64,000 bases of DNA from Pelosinus propionicus DSM 13327 (GCF_900114615.1 NZ_FOTS01000017.1:39938-103937); one strand, 5' to 3'; counted from the first letter of the stretch, positions 45,742-54,493 are shown. Numbers and translations are program-made. The notes: generated from the sequence alone by a model not told the origin.

Positions 45742-46431
45742 TTGAAGATTTTGTTTTGGGATATTGACGGCACTTTATTGAAAACAGCAAAAGCCGGCTT
45801 ATATGCTTTTGAAGAAGCAGTTTCCGAAGCCCTGCATACAAAAGTTGATTTTACTACTATTAAAACAGCTGGCATGACCGACTATTATATTTCACATCAA
45901 ATACTCCTTCTCGCCACAGGACGGGAACCCTCTGTCCATGAAATCTGCAATCTAGTCAGCCTTTACGAAAAAATATTGCCAAGCCACTTAGCATCCCGCA
46001 AAGGTCATCTTACTCCTTCAGTAAAAGATATTCTGATCTACCTGCAGCAGAATCCAGACTACGTATCCTTAATCCTTACAGGCAACACCGAATTTGGTGC
46101 TAAAGCAAAATTACGCCAATATGAGCTGGATAGCTTTTTCAATTTCTCATCCAGCGCTTTTTGCGACAATTGCTTCAATCGCAGAGAGATATCCAAACAA
46201 GCCCTCGTAAAATTACAGCAGCACTACCCGCAAGTTCCTTTGGATCAAGTGTATGTTATTGGTGATACGCCTAATGATATTGACTGTGGTAAGGCCATTG
46301 GTGTGCAAACTATTGCAGTAGCTACAGGGGGATATACATTGCAAGAATTGCAGGATCACTCGCCATGGTGGGCTGTCTCTACACTGCCTTCACCCCAAGA
46401 ATTTGCAGAACACTTGGAGAGAAGAAAATAG
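45742..46431 (+). CDS. HAD-superfamily phosphatase
   Basis: 229 aa. Motif I FWDIDGTLLKT with the nucleophilic Asp, motif II ILTGNTEFG, motif IV VYVIGDTPNDIDCG. The insertion after motif I is of the helical C1-cap type, as in phosphoglycolate-phosphatase-like proteins. Substrate unknown. Start is TTG at 45742, with AAGGAGG eight bases upstream. It ends one base before the convergent gene's stop. Confidence 0.85.
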   Translation: MKILFWDIDGTLLKTAKAGLYAFEEAVSEALHTKVDFTTIKTAGMTDYYISHQILLLATGREPSVHEICNLVSLYEKILPSHLASRKGHLTPSVKDILIYLQQNPDYVSLILTGNTEFGAKAKLRQYELDSFFNFSSSAFCDNCFNRREISKQALVKLQQHYPQVPLDQVYVIGDTPNDIDCGKAIGVQTIAVATGGYTLQELQDHSPWWAVSTLPSPQEFAEHLERRK

Positions 46432-46432
46432 T

Positions 46433-46903
46433 TTAATACTTCTTTTCCCAAAACATGTGTATACTATCAGGATGATAGGTTTTATCACGCTCAACTTTAA
46501 TTACTTCTTGCTCGCCAGGGATTTTTATCGTGATGCCTTTACTAGGCTGAAAACTCACGCCCGGGCTGAGAATAATTTCCTTCTTTTTATTCTTAATAGA
46601 GTATGTATGTTCTTCCAGATCTACAGAATCTTCATGTGAAGTGACTGCGGGCACAGAAGAGAGGTTTATCTTTTGGCTTTCCAACTGGTTAGAGGGATCT
46701 ACAGCAGCCTGCCCCTCCTCTACCTTTATAGCCTTGCTGTCACCCTCCCTATTTAGAATTACAGTTTCAGCGGGAGGGATATTTTCCGTACCATTCTCTG
46801 ATTTGTTTTTTTCGTCTATATCATGTCTCTGAAAATACAAGTAAGCCCCCAATAAAACTACCGCGATTAGAGAAAAGCATATCACTTTTAAAATTCTCTT
46901 CAC
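46433..46903 (-). CDS. Hypothetical membrane-anchored protein
   Basis: 156 aa from a GTG start at 46903, which has AAAGGAG at good spacing; a longer reading from 46933 would contain that site. One hydrophobic segment (about residues 4-24) is followed by a charged, low-complexity stretch rich in Glu, Asn and Ser, and a basic C-terminal domain with KKKEIILSPGVSFQPSKGITI. It looks like an N-terminally anchored exported protein. I recognise no family. Confidence 0.6.
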   Translation of the reverse strand: MKRILKVICFSLIAVVLLGAYLYFQRHDIDEKNKSENGTENIPPAETVILNREGDSKAIKVEEGQAAVDPSNQLESQKINLSSVPAVTSHEDSVDLEEHTYSIKNKKKEIILSPGVSFQPSKGITIKIPGEQEVIKVERDKTYHPDSIHMFWEKKY

Positions 46904-47039
46904 AATAATCTCCTTTACACCCTTATATACCATTAAACAAATTGTATTATAATTATATTCTACTACTAGTGTAAATCACATGACATTGCAAAGCAACTCA
47001 TTTCCAATTTTCTTCCATTTATTTTTAGGAGGTTTTACC

Positions 47040-47777
47040 ATGAATCATGTAATCGAATTGTTAAAAAAACATGTATCGGTTCGTAAGTTTACCACGCAGC
47101 CCGTTGATGATCAACTGCTAATAGAAATCATTAAGGCAGGCCAGCAAGCTTCCACCTCCAATCACATCCAGGCCTATACCATTATCAGGGTAAAAGACAA
47201 AATTAAGAGAAAATCTATTGCTAAATTAGCAGGCAATCAGGCCTGTGTTGAAGAAAGCCCCGTTTTCTTAGTATTTTGTGCTGATTTAAACCGATTAGGC
47301 AAAGCCTGTAGAATGAATAATAAACGATTTGAAAGCGGTTATACGGAAAATTTTATTTTAGCTACTGTTGATACAAGCCTAGCAGCGCAAAACATCATGG
47401 TTGCAGCAGAATCAGTGGGCCTTGGCGGTGTATATATCGGTGCATTACGAAATAATCCTGAAGATGTTTGCGAGTCACTAAACCTTCCCCATAACGTATA
47501 CCCTGTCTTTGGCATGTGTCTCGGCTACCCTGAAATCCGAAATAAAGTTAAACCTCGTCTCCCTTTATCCTTAATCTTTAAAGAAGATAGTTATCATACT
47601 GAGGGAGATGAAGAAATCTTAAAAGAATATGACCATAGCATTAGAGATTATTATATCGCGAGAACCAATGGACAAAGAAACAATACCTGGACAGAAGGTA
47701 TGTCATCTTTCCTAAAAGACAAGCAGCGCCCTCATATGAAGAACTTTTTAGAAACGAAAGGGTTTGAGATGAAATAA
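47040..47777 (+). CDS. NfsA-like nitroreductase / flavin oxidoreductase
   Basis: 245 aa. N-terminal HVSVRKFTTQPVDDQLLIEIIKAGQQASTSNHIQAY is the FMN-binding start of NfsA/FRP-type NADPH oxidoreductases. VAAESVGLGGVYIGALRNNP and a GYPEIRNKVKPRLPL segment complete the fold. It probably reduces quinones, nitroaromatics or FMN. The start at 47040 follows TAGGAGG; an in-frame upstream ATG at 46980 lacks a site. Confidence 0.9.
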   Translation: MNHVIELLKKHVSVRKFTTQPVDDQLLIEIIKAGQQASTSNHIQAYTIIRVKDKIKRKSIAKLAGNQACVEESPVFLVFCADLNRLGKACRMNNKRFESGYTENFILATVDTSLAAQNIMVAAESVGLGGVYIGALRNNPEDVCESLNLPHNVYPVFGMCLGYPEIRNKVKPRLPLSLIFKEDSYHTEGDEEILKEYDHSIRDYYIARTNGQRNNTWTEGMSSFLKDKQRPHMKNFLETKGFEMK

Positions 47778-47783
47778 AAGCAC

Positions 47784-47816
47784 AAAAGTCTGATCCACAA
47801 AATGGATCAGACTTTT
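47784..47816. terminator. Bidirectional terminator between two nitroreductase genes
   Basis: AAAAGTCTGATCCA / TGGATCAGACTTTT, a perfect 14-bp stem between convergent genes. Confidence 0.9.
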
Positions 47817-47821
47817 ATTGC

Positions 47822-48388
47822 TTATTCTACAATAATATCCTGCAGCTTACGTTTTGGTACATGATGTTCCTGATTATTATCCCGCCAGTATTTTATGTCC
47901 TCTCCATCATTAATTTCATCGAGAATAACAGTCTCTTTTGGCTTACCTAAAGCAATAACAAGTAAAATTTCGTATTGATCAGAAATCTGCAATGCAGTTT
48001 TCAGCTCGTTACGCTTAATACTTTGAATGATGCACCCGCCAAGCTCCATGGAGCGTGCTCCAAGCAAAATACTCTGTGCTGCAATTCCATGATCAACACC
48101 ACTGGGCCCTATATTCGTATCTTGAAGAATCACAATATAACCAGAAGGCCGTTCTCCTTCTTCTGGTCCTGCCCAGTCCTTTAAGTAACCAGCCCACTGT
48201 AAATGGGGGAATATTGAATCATTCTTTGATTTATCCCTTGATATGATATATTTCAAAGGCTGTTTATTAGCTCCTGAAGGCGATAATCTCCCGTAATCAA
48301 CAAGTTCTCTCATTCTTTCTACTGAGATACTGTGTTCTTCATGAAATCGTCGATAGGAACGATTAGAAACAATTAAATCATAAAACAT
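47822..48388 (-). CDS. Nitroreductase-family protein
   Basis: 188 aa, the usual short length. VSNRSYRRFHEEHSISVERMRELVDYGRLSPSGANKQPLKY is the FMN-binding N-terminus and SILLGARSMELGGCIIQSI the second signature. Substrate unknown. Convergent with the NfsA-like gene and about 130 bases from the Nramp-type gene's stop, not obviously linked to either. Confidence 0.88.
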   Translation of the reverse strand: MFYDLIVSNRSYRRFHEEHSISVERMRELVDYGRLSPSGANKQPLKYIISRDKSKNDSIFPHLQWAGYLKDWAGPEEGERPSGYIVILQDTNIGPSGVDHGIAAQSILLGARSMELGGCIIQSIKRNELKTALQISDQYEILLVIALGKPKETVILDEINDGEDIKYWRDNNQEHHVPKRKLQDIIVE

Positions 48389-48521
48389 ATAGTGATTCCC
48401 CCCATTTTATATTTTAAAGTCTTTTTCGACATCTACTCTATTTTAACCTTTAATTCCCAATCTAGTCCCATATCATAATTAAAAATTCAGATGAAACAAA
48501 AGCTTCATCTGAATTAAGTAT

Positions 48522-49796
48522 CTATAATCCTAAATACTTTACTACATTCTCCATAAAGTCTGGCATTAATGTAGACGCTAAAAGCATCAGGGTCAATAGA
48601 ATCAACACTACGGTAAATGTCCATGAGACCACATTGTACCATGCAGGATTTACATAATTACCCATGATGTTTTTATTATTCGCGATCAGCACCATAAAAA
48701 TTAGGATGGGCGGTAAAAGTGTGCCGTTAACAACTTGGGAAGTAAGCATTACTTGATACAATGATAAATCCGGCCATAATACCAATCCAGCACCAATAAC
48801 GATTAATGCCGTATATAGACCAAAAAAAGCAGGAGCCTCTTTATAGGTTTTACTAACACCGCTTTCAAAACCTAATGCCTCGCAAACAGCATAGGCCGTA
48901 CTAAGAGGCAGTATAAATGCCGCCAACATAGAAGCCCCTAATAAACCAAAAGAAAATAGCAAACTGGCATACTCACCAGCCATTGGCTTTAATGCCATCG
49001 CTGCATCTTTTACAGTATCAATGTCAATGTTATTTACATGTAAAGTAGCTGCTGTTGCCACGATAATGAAAAAAGCAATCAGCCACGTAAAAAATGCACC
49101 AAACATCACATCCCAAAAGGTATATTTATAATCTTCAGCAGTGATTCCCTTATCAACAATGGATGCCTGAACATAAAACTGTCCCCAGGGTGTAATCGTG
49201 GTGCCAATTACACCAATCGCCATAATTAGAAAATCAGCATCAGTTGAAAAGCTTGGTGTAAGCGATGCTACAAATACTTCACCCCATGGCGGATCAATAA
49301 TGACACCTGAAATAACATAACTTAGAAAAGTAGCACACAACACTAAGAAAATCTTTTCTATTTTTCCATAATCAGCCTTTAATACCAGCCACCAAATTAA
49401 AAACGCCATAATGGGCACTGCAATGTATTTACTTACACCAAAAATTTCAAAGCTCGTCGCAATACCTGAAAATTCGGAAGCCGTAGTCCCTATATTAGCA
49501 ATTAACAATACACTCATTGCAAAAAAGGTCCATTTAACGCCAAATAATTCACGGATTAAATCCGATAACCCCCGTCCTGTAACAGCTCCTGTCCTTGCAG
49601 ATATCTCTTGGGCAATCGCTAGGCAAATACTGCTGATTAATACAATAAATAGCAGTCCATAGCCATATTTTGCTCCAGCAGCAGCATAGGTGGCAATACC
49701 GCCAGCATCATTATCAGCAAATGCGGTGACAATTCCTGGTCCCATTACAGCTAGGAATAATCCTAATCTCTTACGCATATTCTTTAGTGCATTCAT
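48522..49796 (-). CDS. Nramp-related transporter lacking the Mn/Fe site, probable Mg2+ carrier
   Basis: 424 aa, about eleven membrane segments. Overall Nramp-like, but segment 1 reads FADNDAGGIATYA instead of DPGN and segment 6 reads GTTITPWGQFYVQ instead of MPH; the same window's mntH has both canonical motifs. Loss of the soft-metal Met site is the hallmark of Nramp-related magnesium transporters. Two M-box riboswitches upstream and the MgtE-type regulatory protein encoded two bases before its start point to Mg2+. A hydrophobic metal other than Mg2+ cannot be excluded by sequence. Confidence 0.87.
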   Translation of the reverse strand: MNALKNMRKRLGLFLAVMGPGIVTAFADNDAGGIATYAAAGAKYGYGLLFIVLISSICLAIAQEISARTGAVTGRGLSDLIRELFGVKWTFFAMSVLLIANIGTTASEFSGIATSFEIFGVSKYIAVPIMAFLIWWLVLKADYGKIEKIFLVLCATFLSYVISGVIIDPPWGEVFVASLTPSFSTDADFLIMAIGVIGTTITPWGQFYVQASIVDKGITAEDYKYTFWDVMFGAFFTWLIAFFIIVATAATLHVNNIDIDTVKDAAMALKPMAGEYASLLFSFGLLGASMLAAFILPLSTAYAVCEALGFESGVSKTYKEAPAFFGLYTALIVIGAGLVLWPDLSLYQVMLTSQVVNGTLLPPILIFMVLIANNKNIMGNYVNPAWYNVVSWTFTVVLILLTLMLLASTLMPDFMENVVKYLGL

Positions 49797-49798
49797 CT

Positions 49799-51088
49799 TT
49801 ATCGCCCCCGCCCTGCCGTTTTTGTTAAGGCAAACCAGGAGTACGTATCTAGTTTGCCGCGCTCTGGCATTAATATATCAAGAATATCATCGACTGTTAC
49901 AATTCCGACCATAACATTTTGTTCATCAACCACTGGTACGGCTAATAAACTATATTTATTAATAACCTCCGCTACCTTTTGGTAATTATCCTGATCCTGC
50001 ACTACCGCCACTTTCGTGTGCATCAAATCTTTCAAAGTTGTTTGAGGTGCAGCAACAATTAATTCCCGCAATGACAGAACTCCCTGAAGATGCTCTTCAT
50101 CATCCATAACGTATAGGTAATAAATGGTCTCAGCCGTCGGTGATAATTCTCGCAACTGATTGATAGCCTCTTCCGTGGTAATATGAGAAGAAAATGCAAT
50201 AAACTCATTCGTCATTAACGCTCCAGCAGTACCTTGCTCATACTGCATAAGTTCTCTAACATCCTCAGCGTCATCACTTTCCATTAATTGGAGCAATCCT
50301 TCGGATTTTTCTGCTGGCAGTTCACCCAAAATATCAGCCGCTTCATCTGGAGCCATCTCTTCTAAAATATCCGATGCTCTCTGTGCGTCCATTTGTTCAA
50401 TAATTTCTACCTGGGTATCTAGATTCAATTCTGCCAAGGTATCAATTGCCTGTTGATCATCTAGGTTTTCTATAAAGTTGGCACGACGTTTATAATCCAT
50501 TTCCTCAAGTAATTCTGCAATATCTGCGGGATGAAGTTCGGTCAGCTGCTGCTTTAAACGATTGAGTTGAAGATGTGAATTCCAGCTTTCTAAAGGCTTA
50601 ATAAACTCTAAAATCAGCCAATTTTGTTTGAACTTTGTAAAGAAAAATTCCAAACCCAATCGCCTGAATAAGCCCCGAACACCAATGTCAACAGCGACTA
50701 ACACCATATGCTGCTTTCCATCCTGCACTACCCAAGATAATATAATATCGTTTACCCTTACCATTTTAGAACCTTTAATATCAATGATCTGTTTATCCAG
50801 CAGCCATTTGCTGGCATAAATATCATTTTCATGCAAAGGGACCGTTTGATCGACAGTAAAGTTTCCGATGAGCTCTATCCTATCATTATCGCCAAGTACA
50901 ATCCATTCCATTGGAATCAGATTATGTATTTTATTTGCATATTTGACACCAATTACCCTCGGATATACACCATCCCAGCGCACTGCGATATCTTTTACCC
51001 GCCCAAAACGATTTCCTGCTTTATCATAAATCGACTGACCGATTAATTGGCTAAAGTAGAATTCACCTACCATTTTTAATGCATTCAT
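49799..51088 (-). CDS. PRC-barrel / MgtE-N / CBS regulatory protein
   Basis: 429 aa, soluble. Two PRC-barrel-like units (about residues 8-75 and 88-165) precede an MgtE intracellular N domain, whose superhelical repeats are clear (LHPADIAELLEEMDYKRR, MAPDEAADILGELPAE, LMQYEQGTAGALM), and then a CBS pair (about 300-415). In MgtE these N and CBS domains sense Mg2+ and gate the pore. Here the MgtE pore is absent and an Nramp-type transporter follows two bases later. Start ATG has AAGGAGGA upstream. Confidence 0.9.
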   Translation of the reverse strand: MNALKMVGEFYFSQLIGQSIYDKAGNRFGRVKDIAVRWDGVYPRVIGVKYANKIHNLIPMEWIVLGDNDRIELIGNFTVDQTVPLHENDIYASKWLLDKQIIDIKGSKMVRVNDIILSWVVQDGKQHMVLVAVDIGVRGLFRRLGLEFFFTKFKQNWLILEFIKPLESWNSHLQLNRLKQQLTELHPADIAELLEEMDYKRRANFIENLDDQQAIDTLAELNLDTQVEIIEQMDAQRASDILEEMAPDEAADILGELPAEKSEGLLQLMESDDAEDVRELMQYEQGTAGALMTNEFIAFSSHITTEEAINQLRELSPTAETIYYLYVMDDEEHLQGVLSLRELIVAAPQTTLKDLMHTKVAVVQDQDNYQKVAEVINKYSLLAVPVVDEQNVMVGIVTVDDILDILMPERGKLDTYSWFALTKTAGRGR

Positions 51089-51091
51089 ATT

Positions 51092-51190
51092 TTATTCCTC
51101 CTTCTTTGCCTGGAGTCCGTCCGCTTTAACGTGAACAGACAAGTTGTTACTTTGATGCTTTATTATATGATCACTGGGTCCGGAATCCAT
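51092..51190 (-). CDS. Small 32-aa ORF at the head of the Mg2+ operon
   Basis: Begins MDSGPSDHIIKHQ and ends LQAKKEE; hydrophilic, no membrane segment. A perfect AGGAGG lies seven bases before the ATG. Its stop codon sits within the ribosome site of the PRC/MgtE-N/CBS gene, two or three bases before that start, so translation is probably coupled. It lies after the riboswitch terminator, in the mRNA made only at low Mg2+. It resembles nothing I know. It could be a small regulatory protein or merely a coupling ORF. Confidence 0.55.
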   Translation of the reverse strand: MDSGPSDHIIKHQSNNLSVHVKADGLQAKKEE

Positions 51191-51230
51191 AAAACCACCT
51201 CCTATTTCTAGTATACCTTCCTATATGAAT

Positions 51231-51271
51231 TAAAATGAAAAGACCTTCTCATTAGATAAGAAGGTCTTTTC
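51231..51271 (-). terminator. Terminator of the promoter-distal (second) M-box
   Basis: Perfect 13-bp stem GAAAAGACCTTCT / AGAAGGTCTTTTC followed by ATTTTA on the minus strand. Its 5' arm GACCTTCT can pair instead with GAGAAGGTC at the 3' end of the M-box, giving the antiterminator. Confidence 0.85.
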
Positions 51272-51300
51272 ATGCTGCCATGCTTCATACTTGCTCTGAC

Positions 51301-51466
51301 CTTCTCCAATCGTTGAGTTTTAGCACTGCATAACGTAGAGGTATACAATCCTCAGCCACCTTGAGTAAAACCTTAATTCGGTAATACCTGTTCTACCCAT
51401 TGGCGTCTTTCGACGTTTCCGGGCAGTGGCCTGTGTTTATACAGGAGCCTCACCTAACGAAGAAGT
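51301..51466 (-). promoter_or_regulatory. M-box (ykoK) Mg2+ riboswitch, copy next to the genes
   Basis: Minus strand carries the class landmarks: TTCGTTAGGTGAGGCTCCTG, CACTGCCCGGAAACGTCG, AAAGACGCCAATGGGT, then AAGGTTTTACTCAAGGTGGC and the closing GCAGTGCTAAAACTCAACGA. Mg2+ binding should close P1 and allow the terminator at 51231. Confidence 0.96.
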
Positions 51467-51542
51467 TCTATATTTACATTTCTAATTTTCCTGCCTTACT
51501 ATAGTATATCCAGCTACAGCCACATTGTTCATCCAAAGCAAG

Positions 51543-51575
51543 AAAATAGATAAAGCCCCCGTTACCGGAAGGCTT
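51543..51575 (-). terminator. Terminator of the upstream (first) M-box
   Basis: GC-rich hairpin AAGCC-TTCCG / CGGGGGCTT with loop GTAA (51553-51575), then TATCTATTTT. CCTTCC in its 5' arm can pair with GGGGAAGG (51601-51608) at the end of the M-box, again a terminator/antiterminator switch. Confidence 0.65.
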
Positions 51576-51600
51576 AAAAAGCGAATTTAATACACTCATA

Positions 51601-51772
51601 CCTTCCCCACTCGTACGAGTTTTGGCACTGCATAACGTAGAGTAAAAGTAAAAATCCCTCAGCCACCTTAAGTAAAACCTTAATCCGGTAATACCTGTTC
51701 TACCCATTGGCGTCTCTCGACATTTCCGGGCAGTGGCCTATGTTTATGCAGGAGCCTCACCTAACGAAGAAT
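51601..51772 (-). promoter_or_regulatory. M-box (ykoK) Mg2+ riboswitch, promoter-proximal copy
   Basis: Same landmarks as the other copy: TTCGTTAGGTGAGGCTCCTG, CACTGCCCGGAAATGTCG, AGACGCCAATGGGT, AAGGTTTTACTTAAGGTGGC and GCAGTGCCAAAACTCGTACG. The two copies are highly similar and lie about 135 bases apart in the same leader. Confidence 0.95.
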
Positions 51773-51787
51773 TATTTTTCTATTATG

Positions 51788-51816
51788 AGCGTACTACTTT
51801 TAGCGAAATGTGTCAA
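51788..51816 (-). promoter_or_regulatory. Promoter for the tandem M-box leader
   Basis: Minus strand: consensus TTGACA (51811-51816), 17-bp spacer, weak TACGCT (51788-51793). The 52043-51817 stretch beyond it shows nothing else. Confidence 0.5.
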
Positions 51817-52043
51817 TACCTATTTTACATTTCGTCAAATGTTTAATTGCCTTATTAATATGATCTTATAGAAGAAAAACGTTCATCACTAGCGATTATC
51901 CCCTTAAATCTCCCTTTATGTCCATTTTTATTCCTTTACCTATTTAATATGCGTTCCTACTTCTAATTCTTCTAGTCCTTTACTGCTTTTTCACATTCTT
52001 TTCATAAGAAAAGCAATCCTATCATTTCTCTATATCTTATTCA

Positions 52044-52976
52044 TTATGGCACCATATTGCTTTCCGAATCAATTGCCGTATCATTTACACTCTCTTTTGG
52101 TCTCGTCAAATTTTGCAGTTGAGACAAAAGCATTCCGGCGAACATAATGACACACCCTAACGTTTCCTGAAAACCTAACCTCTCATTTAAAATCAACCAG
52201 CCGCCAATGGCAGCAAATACGGTTTCCATACTTAGAATAATGGCAGCATGAGAAGGTTGAGCACTTTTTTGCGCAACAACTTGCAGGGTATAAGCAACGC
52301 CTACAGAAAAAATACCGCCGTATAAAATAGGAACAGCAGCTTGATAAATAGACTCAATACTAATCGTTTCCAAGAACAATGCTGAGATTAAACTCAAGAT
52401 AGAACAAGTAATAAACTGAAAAAAAGCCAACTTCAATACTGGTACACGACAAGAAAAATGATCAATTATTAAAATGTGAATTGCCCAAAAAAATGCTCCT
52501 GTAAGTTCTAATATCTCTCCATAGGAAATATAAAGACCATCTTTCACACAAAGAAAGTATAAACCTACAACGGCGATTACAGAACCAATCCAAGTGCTCA
52601 TACTGACATATTGTTTTAGAAGAATTCCTAATATCGGTACAAGTACAATATATAGGCAAGTAATAAATGCAGCTTTCCCCGCGGTTGTATAGATTAATCC
52701 AATTTGCTGCAAAGTTGCGGCAATAAATAATACAATACCAGCAATGATCCCCGCTATCATTACCTGCTTTGTTCCCTCTTCTGCCCGATTGTCCTTGGGA
52801 GAGCGATTTTGATAATAAAAAATTAAGGGCAGTAAAGAAAGCCCTCCCAAAGCAAATCTCACACCATTAAAGGTAAAGGGTCCTACATATTCCATCCCTA
52901 CTCGCTGTGCCACAAAAGCCAATCCCCAAATAGCTGCAGCAAGTAAAAGTAATATATTCGATCTAAGTATACTCAT
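52044..52976 (-). CDS. EamA/DMT-family transporter
   Basis: 310 aa with ten hydrophobic segments in two EamA repeats (about residues 5-140 and 150-285). LLLAAAIWGLAFVAQRVGMEYVGP and the second-repeat AIILSMETVFAAIGGWLILNERLG are typical of drug/metabolite exporters. The substrate is not predictable. The start at 52976 is preferred because it begins at the first membrane segment, with a modest GAGTGGG site; a longer reading to 53033 adds an unlikely N-terminus. Confidence 0.88.
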   Translation of the reverse strand: MSILRSNILLLLAAAIWGLAFVAQRVGMEYVGPFTFNGVRFALGGLSLLPLIFYYQNRSPKDNRAEEGTKQVMIAGIIAGIVLFIAATLQQIGLIYTTAGKAAFITCLYIVLVPILGILLKQYVSMSTWIGSVIAVVGLYFLCVKDGLYISYGEILELTGAFFWAIHILIIDHFSCRVPVLKLAFFQFITCSILSLISALFLETISIESIYQAAVPILYGGIFSVGVAYTLQVVAQKSAQPSHAAIILSMETVFAAIGGWLILNERLGFQETLGCVIMFAGMLLSQLQNLTRPKESVNDTAIDSESNMVP

Positions 52977-53129
52977 AATAACCCACTCTCTAATTTGTAT
53001 TTTAATTAAGATACAATCTATCACATATAACAATATTAGTCAAAGGACAGCTTCCTCATGCTATCTTACACGGCTAAACTAAATTACTTTAGAACTTAAT
53101 ATAGATTTAATCTTTCTCTAACAATAGCC

Positions 53130-53158
53130 TTCTCTTAATAAAGATATTATTATATTGT
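53130..53158 (+). promoter_or_regulatory. Candidate promoter of the ABC operon
   Basis: TTCTCT (53130-53135), 17-bp spacer, TATTGT (53153-53158). Confidence 0.4.
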
Positions 53159-53185
53159 ACATAAATTATCTAGGAGGGCTAAACA

Positions 53186-54493
53186 TTGAAAAAAATAACT
53201 CAGTTAGTTGTTTTGCTATGCATCGGAGCATTCACTATTTTAGCTTTAGGGTGCGGCAATTCTCAAAACACATCCTCAAAAACCCCAAGCAAGGTTATGA
53301 TTGAATATTGGCATGTAAATGCAGAAAGTTTTGGCGGTCCTTCCGTGAAACAACTGGTAGAACAATTCAACAAAGAAAATCCTGATATTGAAGTCGTAGA
53401 AAAATATAATCCTGACATGTATAAGGGATTAACACAAAATTTGCAGGCGGCTATGGCATCTGGGAAAAATCCTGATGTTGTACAAATGGGCTACAGCTAC
53501 TTAAATTATGCAGGTGAAAATTTAAAGTATGCGTCTATACCCGATATTATCACAAAACTATCACCAGAAGATAACAGCTACTTACAAGATAATTTTCTGC
53601 CGAATGTACTTGCCTTAGCTACAACTGATGATGGTAAACAAATTGGAATTCCTTACTCTGTCAGTGTACCTGTACTCTACTACAATCCAGATGTTTTTAA
53701 ACAAGCTGGTTTAGATCCAAACCAGCCACCACGCACTTGGCAAGAAGTAACTCAATATGCCAAAACCATTAAAGAAAAAACAGGTATCATGGGCTTCTTC
53801 ATGCAAGAATATGCTGACAACTGGGCACAACAAGCTTTGATAGAATCGAACGGCGGACAAATTTTAGCAAAAAAAGATGGCCGCACTATGGCTGGTTTTG
53901 ACACTCCTGAAGCATCCGAGGCCTATCAAGTACTTGCAGATATGGTGAAAAACGGTAACGGTCTTCACGCAACAAACGAAGAAGCCTTCCAAGCCTTCTT
54001 AAGCGGAAAACTAGGCATGGTATGCACAACAATTGGCAAGCGGGATAACTTTGAAAAAAGTGCAAAATTTACCGTCATGGCTGCACAGTTCCCATCGTTT
54101 GAAGGAAAAACAAGAAGACTCCCTGCAGGCGGAAATTTACTCATGATCTTTTCTCAGGATCCTGACAAACAAAAAGCAGCTTGGCGCTTCGTTAAATTCT
54201 TAGAATCTCCTGGAGCTCTCGCTCTTTGGAGTAAGGGTACTGGCTATCTGCCACCACGCAAAGGAGTGACAGAAGATCCTCAAGGATTAAAAGATTTTGC
54301 CGAACAAAATAAAAATATGCAAGTGGCTATGTCTCAAATGCCTGAAGTTGTGAAATGGGCTAGCTTCCCTGGTGCTAATGGTTTACAAGCTGAACAAGCA
54401 CTAATTGATGTCCGGGATATCATACTCAGTGGAAAACAATCTGCTGCTGATGCTCTCAAACAAGCAGCTGCTAAAATCAATTCTATGCTTTAA
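53186..54493 (+). CDS. ABC transporter substrate-binding lipoprotein (UgpB/MalE type)
   Basis: 435 aa. Signal peptide with lipobox LALGC (acylated Cys23), then a family-1 extracellular binding protein. IEYWHVNAESFGGPSVKQLVEQFNKENPDIEV and GIPYSVSVPVLYYNPDVFKQAGLDP resemble glycerol-3-phosphate and oligosaccharide binders. The start is TTG at 53186, with TAGGAGGG upstream. First gene of a five-gene operon; a hairpin follows it, probably giving excess binding protein over permease. Confidence 0.92.
   Translation: MKKITQLVVLLCIGAFTILALGCGNSQNTSSKTPSKVMIEYWHVNAESFGGPSVKQLVEQFNKENPDIEVVEKYNPDMYKGLTQNLQAAMASGKNPDVVQMGYSYLNYAGENLKYASIPDIITKLSPEDNSYLQDNFLPNVLALATTDDGKQIGIPYSVSVPVLYYNPDVFKQAGLDPNQPPRTWQEVTQYAKTIKEKTGIMGFFMQEYADNWAQQALIESNGGQILAKKDGRTMAGFDTPEASEAYQVLADMVKNGNGLHATNEEAFQAFLSGKLGMVCTTIGKRDNFEKSAKFTVMAAQFPSFEGKTRRLPAGGNLLMIFSQDPDKQKAAWRFVKFLESPGALALWSKGTGYLPPRKGVTEDPQGLKDFAEQNKNMQVAMSQMPEVVKWASFPGANGLQAEQALIDVRDIILSGKQSAADALKQAAAKINSML

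Noticed and set aside
51474..51707. Longer 77-codon reading through the first M-box
   Set aside because: Its first part is translated riboswitch sequence; only the inner ATG at 51599 could be meaningful.
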